Assembly (NCBI GenBank): GCA_028554795.2
Contig: CM068830.1
Location: 111,055,214 to 111,119,213, forward strand
Source of the DNA: Sinohyriopsis cumingii
Taxonomy: Eukaryota > Mollusca > Bivalvia > Unionida > Unionidae
Reading direction: 5' to 3'
Length of the DNA: 64,000 bases
Under the pieces are notes generated by a model. That model had not been told where the DNA came from and made no database searches. It worked only from the letters and a program-made list of their open reading frames with translations. Below, in pieces: positions 20,469-29,198 of the stretch. The position numbers were made by a program, and so were the translations under genes. Numbering within the stretch: the first letter of the stretch is position 1; the number at the start of each line of letters is the position of its first letter.

Positions 20469-20657
20469 CTATCGCTTTGTCATAAAGGTGACAATGTTTT
20501 TCCCAAAATCACCAAGGAATCCTCCCCTTTGTTGACACCTCTTTTTCTTGGAACGACTGTGTCTTTTCTTAGGGTAATGTCGATGCCTGGCTAAGCGCTT
20601 TGTCGGATGACGCGTCTGCCTTTGTCTCTTTCTTTTGTGGCTTCTTGGAGGTGACAT
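20469..20657 (-). CDS. P1 protamine-like basic protein
   Basis: 62 aa, 24 of the first 42 residues Lys, Arg or His (KRKRQRQTRHPTKRLARHRH), then QQRGGFLGDFGKNIVTFM. The RGGF junction suggests maturation by the adenain-like protease, as in adenovirus mu. A TATAAAAAG box lies at 20702-20709. Likely binds virion DNA. I see no equivalent in P2. Confidence 0.6.
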   Translation of the reverse strand: MSPPRSHKRKRQRQTRHPTKRLARHRHYPKKRHSRSKKKRCQQRGGFLGDFGKNIVTFMTKR

Positions 20658-20703
20658 CTTTTTTACAAGTTCACTGATACCCCGACTTGGTCACAGGTTC
20701 TTT

Positions 20704-21660
20704 TTATACTGGAACGCGTCGCCACTGATTGTCTTTACGTTTTATCAGTTTGAGGACAGGCATGACACGTCGTGCAGGGGTACGCAACGGACTAAATCGA
20801 GCCAGTTCTTGCTTGGACAAATCCAGTAAACTTTGTAACATGCCCGATCTTTCTTGGACTTTGATTTTGGGAGAAGGTACTTTGTGAGCAGCAGCCACTG
20901 CCACTAAATTGGAGGGTCCTGCCACTGGGGAAGTTCTTTTGGGGGTCATCAACGGAGATGTTCTTGGTGTGATCAACGTCTCCAAGTACTCTTCAGTTCT
21001 GGGTGTCATCAACGGAGAAGTGGATGAACGTGAGGATGCCGGAGACGCAGTCACTGCCGTGGCAGGTCGTGGTTTGCGAGTGTAAGGTTGCGTCCTGGCC
21101 GAAGTGCCTCTCTTGCGACTAGTTTTCTTCTGTGGACTTTTCTTTTTCTGGGGACTTTTTCTCTGTTTCTTTTTCTGGGGGCTTCTTTTCTTTTTCCGGG
21201 GTGGTGGTGTCTGGTAAGAGGAGGGTCCTGCCACTGGAGAAGTTATTCTTCTTGGGGACCTGGTCTTTTTCTTTTTCTTCTTGGGGCTTCGTTGGACTTT
21301 TGTCTTGGGGATAACTTTGGGGGCATTAGGATCCCATCTTAAGAGTGAGCGAATGATGACCCCTCCTAGAGTACCGCTCCCTCCAGGTTTCAAAATGATT
21401 TGTTTTTTGGTTTGAGTGTCAGTGCGGGGATCGGCCAGTTGGACCAAAGCGACTTTGTTTCGATCAAAAAAGCGTTGGGTTTGATGAGGAATCTGAATGA
21501 TTCCTTGGAGTAATTGACGTGCCGTCACCGTGAACCATCGTAAGACTTCTTTGAGACTAGCTTCTAAGACACGGGCTCGTGTTTGTGGATCTTTTTCTCG
21601 ACTGATGCCATACAAGGCACGAATCAATTTGACGGGAAGATGCGACTGAAGGGACGTCAT
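20704..21660 (-). CDS. P1 basic core protein with SPKK-type repeats
   Basis: About 318 aa from MTSLQSHLPVKLIRALYGIS; this start is preferred over upstream in-frame codons because it follows the box CTATAAAAACC at 21696-21704 and agrees with P2. The N-terminal 100 residues are helical and include ILKPGGSGTLGGVIIRSLL; the middle has repeated SPKKK/SPQKK motifs like those in histone H1 and other minor-groove binders; then TSPLMTPR repeats. Probably a virion chromatin protein comparable in role to adenovirus core proteins. Confidence 0.6.
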   Translation of the reverse strand: MTSLQSHLPVKLIRALYGISREKDPQTRARVLEASLKEVLRWFTVTARQLLQGIIQIPHQTQRFFDRNKVALVQLADPRTDTQTKKQIILKPGGSGTLGGVIIRSLLRWDPNAPKVIPKTKVQRSPKKKKKKTRSPRRITSPVAGPSSYQTPPPRKKKRSPQKKKQRKSPQKKKSPQKKTSRKRGTSARTQPYTRKPRPATAVTASPASSRSSTSPLMTPRTEEYLETLITPRTSPLMTPKRTSPVAGPSNLVAVAAAHKVPSPKIKVQERSGMLQSLLDLSKQELARFSPLRTPARRVMPVLKLIKRKDNQWRRVPV

Positions 21661-21713
21661 GTTCACACTGTGTGAGACAGACGAAAAAGGGTCTGAGGTT
21701 TTTATAGATTTTT

Positions 21714-22457
21714 TCATGGGGAGTGAAATGAAGTCGAGGACGGAGACGTGTACAGGACAGGCCCTCCGTCTTGGCACCAGTGGTGAAACAAGTGGGTACG
21801 AAATCGCAAATCCTCGGGGGTCGTAGGTTTCAAATCGACGAGTAAATAGGCGTGTGGCGTTTGAGTGGCATCGTCGTACGCCTGAGTCAGCCAAGGCGTT
21901 CCTAACTGTTTGGCTAAGACTTGCACTTGCGATTTATCTCGAGGGCTTTTAAACAAGACCACGTAATGCGCATTGAGACTGATGGTGCGATGGGCTTTAC
22001 TTTGTTGAAACAAATGTTGGGTGATGTAAATGACACTGGCATTACGGTGATGCCCTTTGCGCGTGAACCACAATTTAATTTCTTCTTCGTCTTCTCCTAA
22101 CATGTCGTCGAAAATGACCAAATGGGTTAGACGGGAGTCAGAGACGATGCCGTCGTCTTCTTTAGGAATGCCTTCCACAAACACGATGGAATCGCCTTGA
22201 CTTTCTCGCAAGAGGCTGTACGCCGATTGCCACTCTTTGTAACACCACACGATCCGTTGAGGGGGCCGATCGATCAAATGATGTTTATGTTCGATCAAAC
22301 GTTTGACGAATTCGGTTTTGCCTGAACCGCTAGGTCCAGCAATGAGCATGTTAAAGGGATGGCGAAGATACAAAGCCTCCCAACTGGCACGATCTAAGTG
22401 TTCGTCGATGACTTTGACAGTAGAGGAAGAGGGAGCAGAGACAGCAGAGGTAGCCAT
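21714..22457 (-). CDS. P1 packaging ATPase (A32/FtsK-HerA type)
   Basis: 247 aa. Walker A GPSGSGKT (about residues 42-49), Walker B HLVIFDDML (about 112-120), then VIYITQHLFQQ, the sensor region typical of Polinton/poxvirus A32 ATPases. It powers DNA packaging into the capsid. A TATATAAACTC box lies near 22503-22513, and the AATAAA of the preceding membrane gene sits just before it. The P2 copy is nearly identical. It looks whole. Confidence 0.92.
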   Translation of the reverse strand: MATSAVSAPSSSTVKVIDEHLDRASWEALYLRHPFNMLIAGPSGSGKTEFVKRLIEHKHHLIDRPPQRIVWCYKEWQSAYSLLRESQGDSIVFVEGIPKEDDGIVSDSRLTHLVIFDDMLGEDEEEIKLWFTRKGHHRNASVIYITQHLFQQSKAHRTISLNAHYVVLFKSPRDKSQVQVLAKQLGTPWLTQAYDDATQTPHAYLLVDLKPTTPEDLRFRTHLFHHWCQDGGPVLYTSPSSTSFHSP

Positions 22458-22544
22458 GGTGTGAGAAATGTCACTTGTGACACGAAAACAAACAAGACAA
22501 GAGTTTATATACTTTTTCAGAACACGTTTATTGAATGTTTTTTT

Positions 22545-22829
22545 TCAAACATGAATACGAAAGACAAAAATACATAAAAGCCAAAGGCTTAAGTACAAGG
22601 ATAAAAGGCACATGATAACGATGAACGTGGAATAAACACAAGTGTCTGTACAACATCTTTTGGGTAATGTTCTAACCAGTTCAACATGGGGTAAGGTCAC
22701 ACAAGTGTCCTCCCGAAAGGGTCTTTCAGGTCTGTCCACGACAGTCCTGTCCTGGGTGACGGGTTCTTCTGGCACCGTCACTAACACGGGTTGAAAAGTA
22801 ACTTTTTTCCTTGAACAACTCTCGTGCAT
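22545..22829 (-). CDS. P1 tail-anchored membrane protein
   Basis: About 94 aa from MHESCSRKKVTFQPVLVTVP; the start is uncertain because an open frame extends further upstream. Residues up to 60 are polar with PEEPVTQDR; the C-terminal 30 residues are one hydrophobic segment (YSTFIVIMCLLSLYLSLWLL), so a tail anchor is likely. It overlaps the C-terminus of the gene at 22726-23049. The tail is conserved in P2 at 54717-54977. Poly(A) signal AATAAA (minus) at about 22531-22536. Confidence 0.5.
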   Translation of the reverse strand: MHESCSRKKVTFQPVLVTVPEEPVTQDRTVVDRPERPFREDTCVTLPHVELVRTLPKRCCTDTCVYSTFIVIMCLLSLYLSLWLLCIFVFRIHV

Positions 22830-23049
22830 ACTGGGCCACTTCTTGGGTCCAAGCCTCAAAATCCCATTCTTTCCAGGCACGGACATCTGTCCAATGGGGA
22901 TGTAAGTCACAAGCTACACACACATCGTCATACACGTCTTGGGTAGCTAAAAGTTGACGAATCTTTTTTTCCCGTAGAGGTCGAGAAGTATCCAGATGAA
23001 AACGCAAGGCTTTGAGCAAAAGGAGTTTTTCGTGACCATTTAAGGCCAT
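22726..23049 (-). CDS. P1 accessory protein, unknown
   Basis: About 107 aa from MALNGHEKLLLLKALRFHL. Leucine-rich first 20 residues, then CVACDLHPHW and a helical C-terminal half. It lies in the accessory block between the BIR gene and the packaging ATPase. The domain could be a small helical bundle, but I find no diagnostic motif. Another open frame runs over 23045-23240 (WKELNDHIQTVDHYHRLLHE...), so the real gene structure here is uncertain. Confidence 0.35.
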   Translation of the reverse strand: MALNGHEKLLLLKALRFHLDTSRPLREKKIRQLLATQDVYDDVCVACDLHPHWTDVRAWKEWDFEAWTQEVAQYARELFKEKSYFSTRVSDGARRTRHPGQDCRGQT

Positions 23050-23208
23050 GGAGGTGGTAAGTACTGATCGTAAAGAGTCCACAAAGAATCCGCTGGTAAA
23101 TGAAATCCCAAAAAACAAGTCACTAAGACACACACCACTTGTCGTCCCAAATTGAATGGATACAGTTCGTGTAATAATCGATGGTAATGATCCACGGTTT
23201 GAATATGG

Positions 23209-23727
23209 TCATTGAGTTCCTTCCACGGAATCTATTGGATGACATGTGACATAAGTCGTGGCATGGCAGCCTGTTTTTATAGTCTCTTTGTTTCGGAAAC
23301 AATACACGTACTTTCTAGCAAGAGATCTTCGTTCTCCAGTAGGGAATCTAAATCTTGCATACTGTAACCGAAACTTCAGAGTTCGTTTAGAAGTTTCCTC
23401 TTCCTCTAAGTAGATTCCACGTAAAATATGTTGATAATCCTTTAACTTGTCTTCCTCAATGTATTGCTGTAGGTGAATCTCGAAGTAACCAAAATAATGA
23501 ACATTTCGATCATTCACTAACTCAAAATGTTGAACAAGGTCTGACCACTGAAACAATTTCTGACGAATCAGTTCTCTTATACCATTCAGGTACCAGTGGT
23601 TAAAGATCTGGTGACGTAACGGATGCAATTGTTCTTTACGTTTGACTTGTATTTTCACCAGCTCTCGGTAAATGCGTTCTCTCAACTCCACAGGCAAGCC
23701 ACGAATGTTCTCTAGCAAAGTATCCAT
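23209..23727 (-). CDS. P1 accessory protein with F-box-like N-terminus, copy 2
   Basis: 172 aa, starting MDTLLENIRGLPVELRERIY. The segment LPVELRERIYRELVKIQ resembles the beginning of an F-box (LPxEL...I...L), followed by a conserved RKEQLHPLRH block. It is clearly a tandem paralogue of 23740-24195. F-box proteins recruit targets to SCF ubiquitin ligases, and viruses often carry them, but the match here is short and uncertain. Confidence 0.45.
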   Translation of the reverse strand: MDTLLENIRGLPVELRERIYRELVKIQVKRKEQLHPLRHQIFNHWYLNGIRELIRQKLFQWSDLVQHFELVNDRNVHYFGYFEIHLQQYIEEDKLKDYQHILRGIYLEEEETSKRTLKFRLQYARFRFPTGERRSLARKYVYCFRNKETIKTGCHATTYVTCHPIDSVEGTQ

Positions 23728-23739
23728 GAATAGGTCATT

Positions 23740-24195
23740 CTAAATCCTCTTTGGTCTGACACAAGAAATGTACTGTTTGCACAAACATGGTTTCACTTCA
23801 GTGTCAAATTTAAATCGTTGAGTCACTAATCTACACATTACAATTCGTTCAGAAGTTTCCTCTTTCACTAAGTTGACATTGTGTTCAAGATGTTGGTAAT
23901 TAGTTAAGTCTTCCTCTGGAATTCGATGCAGTACGTTTACAATGATGTAGGTAGAATCGTCCATACCAAACCAATCCTTTTTAAAACTAGAGGATCGTTG
24001 ATCAATGTCTGTCCGATGGAACACTTTCAATTGAATCAATCCTTGTATAGCCTTCAGGTACCAGTGGTTCAAACACCGGTGACGTAACAGATGCAATTGT
24101 TCTTTACGTTTCACTTGTATTTTGACCAGCTCTCGGTAAATGCGTTCTCTCAACTCCACAGGCAAAGCACGAATGTTCTCTTGTAAAGTATCCAT
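23740..24195 (-). CDS. P1 accessory protein with F-box-like N-terminus, copy 1
   Basis: 151 aa, MDTLQENIRALPVELRERIY and onward; the first 45 residues are nearly identical to the neighbouring paralogue and the remainder is much more diverged (shared: HYQ-like YQH...E..T.ER). It is followed 12 bp later by the paralogue. Tandem duplication with fast C-terminal divergence is typical of host-interaction genes. The F-box reading is tentative. Confidence 0.45.
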   Translation of the reverse strand: MDTLQENIRALPVELRERIYRELVKIQVKRKEQLHLLRHRCLNHWYLKAIQGLIQLKVFHRTDIDQRSSSFKKDWFGMDDSTYIIVNVLHRIPEEDLTNYQHLEHNVNLVKEETSERIVMCRLVTQRFKFDTEVKPCLCKQYISCVRPKRI

Positions 24196-24223
24196 GAACA
24201 GATTATTATGGTAAGAAGTTAAT

Positions 24224-24967
24224 TCAATGTCTCGGTCCCACTAAGGGTAAGTAATGACAATTCGGTGACCATCGAGCATGTTCTACGTAGGCCGAATCTT
24301 GCGGTTCCCAGTGGTGAAGTGTCACATCGCAACTGAAGCACCTGACTTTATCTCCTTCGCCCAAGTAGAAAAATCCGGCTCTGGCTAATTCTTCGGGGGT
24401 CGGTCCTCCCAGATACTTTGGCCATTTTCCTTTGAACGATTGAAGGCGATTTTCAAAGTCGCAGTATTCCGACAAACGCACAGGAAACGAATATTCGTTT
24501 TTCACAGGTTCGTTTCGATGAGGGTTGAGTGACATGGGTAGGAGTTTGCTCAAGGCTGGATGACATCCGTAGGGAGGTAAACGTGAAGGTCGACATTCCC
24601 CTTTAAAACGAAACCCGGTAAAATGTCTAAGAGGACGAGCGGCATCACTTTCGCATCCCTCAGGTTTGACACGCACAGCATCACTTTCCATGATAGGGGT
24701 AGGGGCACTAAAGTTCCCATGATGCTTTACGGCATCGCTCAGGTCACAACGTACAGCATCGTATCCATCGCAAGGCTCACAATCGCACTCGTCTGCAAAC
24801 TCCGTTACGCAATTACAATGGTAACCACATGGACAATCGCAGTTTCCTTCTGGACATTTTCCGTCGCAATGCCTGGGTCTTATCCATCCAGTATTAGTCA
24901 CAATAGAGGAAGATACAACTTTTTTACAATCCCCAAACTGGAACGATGTCTCTTTCAAAGTATTCAT
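24224..24967 (-). CDS. P1 BIR-domain (IAP-like) protein
   Basis: 247 aa. The N-terminal region (residues 30-75) is very rich in Cys (CPEGNCDCPCGYHCNC, ECDCEPCDG). The C-terminal part (about 165-243) is a BIR domain: RLSEYCDFENRLQSFKGKWP, then GFFYLGEGDKVRCFSCDVTL with W, D, H and the last Cys in the standard CxxC...W...H......C spacing. BIR proteins inhibit caspases or act in signalling; baculovirus IAPs are the viral precedent. A TATATAAAAAGG box lies at 25021-25032. It looks whole. Confidence 0.88.
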   Translation of the reverse strand: MNTLKETSFQFGDCKKVVSSSIVTNTGWIRPRHCDGKCPEGNCDCPCGYHCNCVTEFADECDCEPCDGYDAVRCDLSDAVKHHGNFSAPTPIMESDAVRVKPEGCESDAARPLRHFTGFRFKGECRPSRLPPYGCHPALSKLLPMSLNPHRNEPVKNEYSFPVRLSEYCDFENRLQSFKGKWPKYLGGPTPEELARAGFFYLGEGDKVRCFSCDVTLHHWEPQDSAYVEHARWSPNCHYLPLVGPRH

Positions 24968-24999
24968 CTTGTTCGCTCGGTCTTGGTAGTCACAATGAA

Positions 25000-27900
25000 C
25001 TATCGATCTTGCCTAGGGTTCCTTTTTATATACAGACCAATACCGACGTGACCGTACGGTAAGGTGAAATGATTGGGAAGTCGCACTCGCTTCTGGTACA
25101 CGATTTGATAAACTTTTTCCAAAGGTCGACTGACGATGTGGTGAGTGGGTAAACGTACAATCTTGTTCGGTTGGTAAGTGGTCACTTTAAAGTTTCCATC
25201 CTCTTCCGATTGCAAGGCTTCTTTCAATACCCCAAAGTTGACCATTCGACTGGTACGATGATTCAGAGTCAGTCCTTTCACTTTGCACGTCGTGTGCACT
25301 TCTCCTTGTTTGTCCCGGTATTCGTAGCCGTAATTTTTGGGACCGCCACTGACGAAACTTAGAATCTTGTCGTCGGGATGCTCGTCTGTCCAGGCTCCTA
25401 AACGGTCTCCTTCGATGTCAGGGTGATGTTGAATCGGGTGATGGATGTAAATGCAACTGTCCGTGTCAAAGTACAGGACGCGTTCTTCTAACAGTTCTAA
25501 AGCTTCGTACAATTTTAAGCGAGCATGGGCTGTCACGTAAGCCGCAATGATGACATTTCCAAAGGGGTCGTCTTGTACAAAGTCCAGATCTTCTTCGTAA
25601 TTGACTAAGATCAAATCCTCGCGAACGACGTCCACGTGTTTCATGAATTTGGTTTTGTCGTGAATCATCTGAAAGTAGCGGGAAGGTTCTGTCAAATATT
25701 CCGTCTTGGGTAAACACGGGCGTTGTGCCATTTTACCCCACAAGCAATTTAACATCACTTTGGCAAACGATCGCCTGCCTTCGTTTTTCTCGATGTGGTC
25801 TAAAGTGATGCCTTCTTGTTCGTAGTATTTCTCTTTGAATTGTATTTGGTCTTCGGGAGTGTGACACCAGGAAGGATAGCCACTGGCTTCTTGCTTCAGT
25901 TTCAAAAAGGCATCCACGTAGTCTGCGAAAATGCCTTTCTGAGTAGGGTCACCCTTGTGGTATTGTTGTGTCTTGGGAAAGTGGCAAATTTCGTACACTT
26001 CTAACAGCTGGTATCCCATGTCCAGAGCTTTGAACAATTCTACGCTGACCCAGGTTCCCGTCAAGGCCCGTTCTTCCTGACTGTGATGGCAAGGTTGGTC
26101 TTGGTTGCACGTTTCGGCACAAGTACGGCACAAGGGAAACATCAATTTGCCTTGACAATGGTGAGGTAAGACGGGATGGTATAGGTTCGTGGGAGGCAAA
26201 ACTTTACACTTGATCAAGCCTTCGTATTGTCGAATGTTGACCAGGTCGATGTGTTCCGTCAGCAATTGCGGGTGCCCTACAGGAAAGCGACAATATTTGC
26301 ACACGTAGGGATACAGCGAACACACGTCCAAGTATTTGATTTCTTTTCCTTTCTCTTCGTCGGCTTGGTACAGCAAACAGGTGGCATTGGTCCTTCCTCC
26401 GTACAAACTATCCCTCGGGTTCAGCGGGTCCATGAACTGGTAACTTTCCACGAGGCGTTTAAACTCGGGATCGGTTTTCATACGGTGATCGTACTCGTGT
26501 TCCCACATTTCCACCACTTGGTATCCTTGCTGTTCTAACTTTAGGCGTCGCTGACAAGTGTCCTGGTACAAGTCTTCCATGGTTCGTTGTAAAAACTGAT
26601 TTTTAGTGCCACGGTCAGGGTAACAGACGGGACATCCGTGAAATAAGCAACCGTTAAACTCGTACACGATCTTGGGGTTTTCTAAGTCCCAGCCATCGAC
26701 CGAATACGTTCCGATGGTCTTTTCGCCCCCTCCGTTGCGGGCATGTTGAATCCACTTGTCTTCCTTATCGCACAAGTAATGTAACCAACGTAGGGCTTTG
26801 ACCGAGTATTGACGCTTGACATAGTGGGTCGTTTGAGGACTGATGACAGCCACGGTGTTTTCAGGCATGAATCGTTGTCGATACACTAAGGAACACGCTT
26901 TGGCAATGGTGCAAGCTTCTTTCAAAGGATCGACCCCTCCGTGTTCCATGAACAGTTCTCGAAATTTTCCACAGCAACGCCGTAAAATGTCCACGTCGGA
27001 ACGACAATACTTTAACATTTCTTCCTGAAAGTCGAAAGGGTCCGAAGCGTGAGCCTGGTACCAAGCGTAGAAAGCTTCTCGTTGTTCGGTACGCATGTTG
27101 TCGGGGTCGTAATAGTGAGCCTCGGGCAAATGAGGTAGAACGGCGTGTTGATTGGCTTCCGTATTGAAAAAGTGTGGAAAGTACCCTTTAGCCATTTCTG
27201 TCATTCCAAACGTTTTAGGCATTCGACTCAAAGGCATGGCCAAATAGCTCATAGAATCTTTAAACTGCACTTGTCCCACTTGCATGAAAATGATTTTGGC
27301 TCCGTTCAAAGTGACTTTAGGACGCTCGGTGCCTTGTTCCGCATAGTACCTCAAAAGAAACTGTCCATCGTATCCGGAGAAATTGTGAGCCATCACCGTG
27401 GCATGACGATGACAATCTCCGTAAAGTTCGATGTCCTCTTGGCTCCACGTCTTGTCGATGGGGTCTAAGACCCATTGGGCAAAATCGTCTAGCGTCTTTG
27501 GTCCTCGAAAGATTTTTTCACGCCCTCCAGGAATCTTGCTGCAGTGAGGGCAATGACTGAAGATAGGTTCTTGAATGCACTTCTCGCACGCTCGATGAGC
27601 CACGCAGAAATTAGGAATGTGAATGCCAGTCTCTTGCATGCATTCGAAATCGAAAAAGATGAAATTGCCTTTCTTCTTGTGACCGTCCTCTTTCTCTGGT
27701 GGGGGTTGGTATTTTTGCACGTAACATTGGTGTTCCAAGTCCACGATGTGGTGACAAATGTGACATTTTTTCTTTCCTGAACATACGTGTGCCTTGGTAT
27801 TATTGATACGTATGACTTGTTCACACGTAGGGCACAATCTCAGGAGTTGACAAGCACATTTCTTCTGTGAACCTTGCGTTTTCAGATGTTGTTGGTAACA

Positions 27901-29064
27901 GGTAGGGCTGACAAACGTACGCAGACAAGTGGAACAAGGCACTGGTTCTTCGCTCAGACAGGGTGAAGAGGCCAAACATCCTGAGCATTTCGATCCACAA
28001 TGCTTGTGTTGCTCTCGATTATTATAACCATGGTCACATTTCTCACAGTAATAACCGTATCCCAGGAATCCGGTGATACTGGTAATGGTATCGAAATGGT
28101 CATCGTGATGATAAACGTGAATGTATTTTACGTCCTTAAAATCTTGCCCTCGAAACAACAGAGACCCGCGCACTTCTTGAGGGTACACTTTCAAGGTGTA
28201 TCGTGGAGCTAGGGCATCTTGCAATTTTTGCATCTCAGGAATGCCACAGGGTGTGTCTTTGGACATGCCAGCTTGTCGTAACAGGAGTTCTGCTTCACTT
28301 CGTTGTTTGGCTCGGTCCGATTGTCGAATGTTCTCCCAGTCTCTTTTCCATTCTACCGTGTCGTTCTTGTTGGCATAGGTTCGTCCCACAACGATGGCAC
28401 GGGCTAAACACATCTGGTCATGAGGATTGTGAATTTGGACAAGGCTACGCTTAATGCTGCGAAGGTCGTTCACCAATGACATCTTTTTGCGTCCGGTCCC
28501 TTGAGGAGGAGAGACGTGGGTCATGTCCAATGTGGCTTTTCCATCGGTGATGTCAAACTGGTCATTAGATTGTTGCACGTGTTGAATCTTGTCCATGACT
28601 TTGGAAGCAGTCAATTCTGCAGGGGTGCTAAACTCGATCCAAACAGGGGATTTCAAACCGTCGTGTTGTATGGAAAGTCTCAAGCGATCGTCTTCTTTGG
28701 GTTGACATTGTCGCTTAAGTGCAGTGAGCAGAGAATCCCACACTCCGGTGATGAACCCTTCTGCTTTCTCTAACGGTAATTCGGACTTGAAATCTTTAAA
28801 CTTCACCGTGTATTTGTAAGCCGTGGTTCTAAATTTTCTAGAGGAGCGCTTTTCCGTCTCTCGAATGGAATAGTATTTTTCAGGGTTGACTAAGGGTGGT
28901 AAACTTGGTTTAGAGGTTTCAAATTCTGGTTCACTCATGTCCTCTTCAAAATCACTGGCATGAATTTGTGCCAATATTTCAGCCCTGGTTCGAGGCGATA
29001 GATCACGTTTCTGCCTCTTACTTTCTTCTTCTTCTTTCTTCTCGAATGAATGGGATCGTTTCAT
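25000..29064 (-). CDS. P1 protein-primed type B DNA polymerase
   Basis: 1354 aa. Order: a Lys/Glu-rich N-terminus; a Cys/His-rich zinc-binding region (about 340-460); exonuclease motifs FFDFECMQETG (I), HNFSGYDGQFLL (II) and YCRSDVDIL (III); polymerase motif A LDVCSLYPYV; motif B region FAKVMLNCLWGKMAQ; motif C YFDTDSCIY. It replicates the linear element from its ends. The start fits a CTATAAAGTA box about 50 bp upstream, facing away from the zinc-knuckle gene. At 1354 residues it is long but within the Polinton range. It looks whole. Confidence 0.93.
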   Translation of the reverse strand: MKRSHSFEKKEEEESKRQKRDLSPRTRAEILAQIHASDFEEDMSEPEFETSKPSLPPLVNPEKYYSIRETEKRSSRKFRTTAYKYTVKFKDFKSELPLEKAEGFITGVWDSLLTALKRQCQPKEDDRLRLSIQHDGLKSPVWIEFSTPAELTASKVMDKIQHVQQSNDQFDITDGKATLDMTHVSPPQGTGRKKMSLVNDLRSIKRSLVQIHNPHDQMCLARAIVVGRTYANKNDTVEWKRDWENIRQSDRAKQRSEAELLLRQAGMSKDTPCGIPEMQKLQDALAPRYTLKVYPQEVRGSLLFRGQDFKDVKYIHVYHHDDHFDTITSITGFLGYGYYCEKCDHGYNNREQHKHCGSKCSGCLASSPCLSEEPVPCSTCLRTFVSPTCYQQHLKTQGSQKKCACQLLRLCPTCEQVIRINNTKAHVCSGKKKCHICHHIVDLEHQCYVQKYQPPPEKEDGHKKKGNFIFFDFECMQETGIHIPNFCVAHRACEKCIQEPIFSHCPHCSKIPGGREKIFRGPKTLDDFAQWVLDPIDKTWSQEDIELYGDCHRHATVMAHNFSGYDGQFLLRYYAEQGTERPKVTLNGAKIIFMQVGQVQFKDSMSYLAMPLSRMPKTFGMTEMAKGYFPHFFNTEANQHAVLPHLPEAHYYDPDNMRTEQREAFYAWYQAHASDPFDFQEEMLKYCRSDVDILRRCCGKFRELFMEHGGVDPLKEACTIAKACSLVYRQRFMPENTVAVISPQTTHYVKRQYSVKALRWLHYLCDKEDKWIQHARNGGGEKTIGTYSVDGWDLENPKIVYEFNGCLFHGCPVCYPDRGTKNQFLQRTMEDLYQDTCQRRLKLEQQGYQVVEMWEHEYDHRMKTDPEFKRLVESYQFMDPLNPRDSLYGGRTNATCLLYQADEEKGKEIKYLDVCSLYPYVCKYCRFPVGHPQLLTEHIDLVNIRQYEGLIKCKVLPPTNLYHPVLPHHCQGKLMFPLCRTCAETCNQDQPCHHSQEERALTGTWVSVELFKALDMGYQLLEVYEICHFPKTQQYHKGDPTQKGIFADYVDAFLKLKQEASGYPSWCHTPEDQIQFKEKYYEQEGITLDHIEKNEGRRSFAKVMLNCLWGKMAQRPCLPKTEYLTEPSRYFQMIHDKTKFMKHVDVVREDLILVNYEEDLDFVQDDPFGNVIIAAYVTAHARLKLYEALELLEERVLYFDTDSCIYIHHPIQHHPDIEGDRLGAWTDEHPDDKILSFVSGGPKNYGYEYRDKQGEVHTTCKVKGLTLNHRTSRMVNFGVLKEALQSEEDGNFKVTTYQPNKIVRLPTHHIVSRPLEKVYQIVYQKRVRLPNHFTLPYGHVGIGLYIKRNPRQDR

Positions 29065-29105
29065 CTTGAAAGCAAAAAGTCAAATGACTCAAGTTCAAAC
29101 ACCAT

Positions 29106-29150
29106 GAGCTACTTTATAGTCATAGCAGACCAGCGTATATAAAAGGGTGT
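29106..29150. promoter_or_regulatory. Divergent promoter, polymerase / zinc-knuckle genes
   Basis: A 134-bp gap between start codons holds two TATA boxes back to back: CTATAAAGTA on the minus strand (about 29111-29120) and GTATATAAAAGGG on the plus strand (about 29135-29147). Confidence 0.6.
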
Positions 29151-29198
29151 GTGTCTTATCCTTTCACTATTCATTTCACTCTCAAGCCGAGCACAACG

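Noticed and set aside
25171-28773. Many opposite-strand frames over the polymerase and capsid genes
   Set aside because: They are shadows of the coding strand, with no motifs, promoters or spacing of their own.
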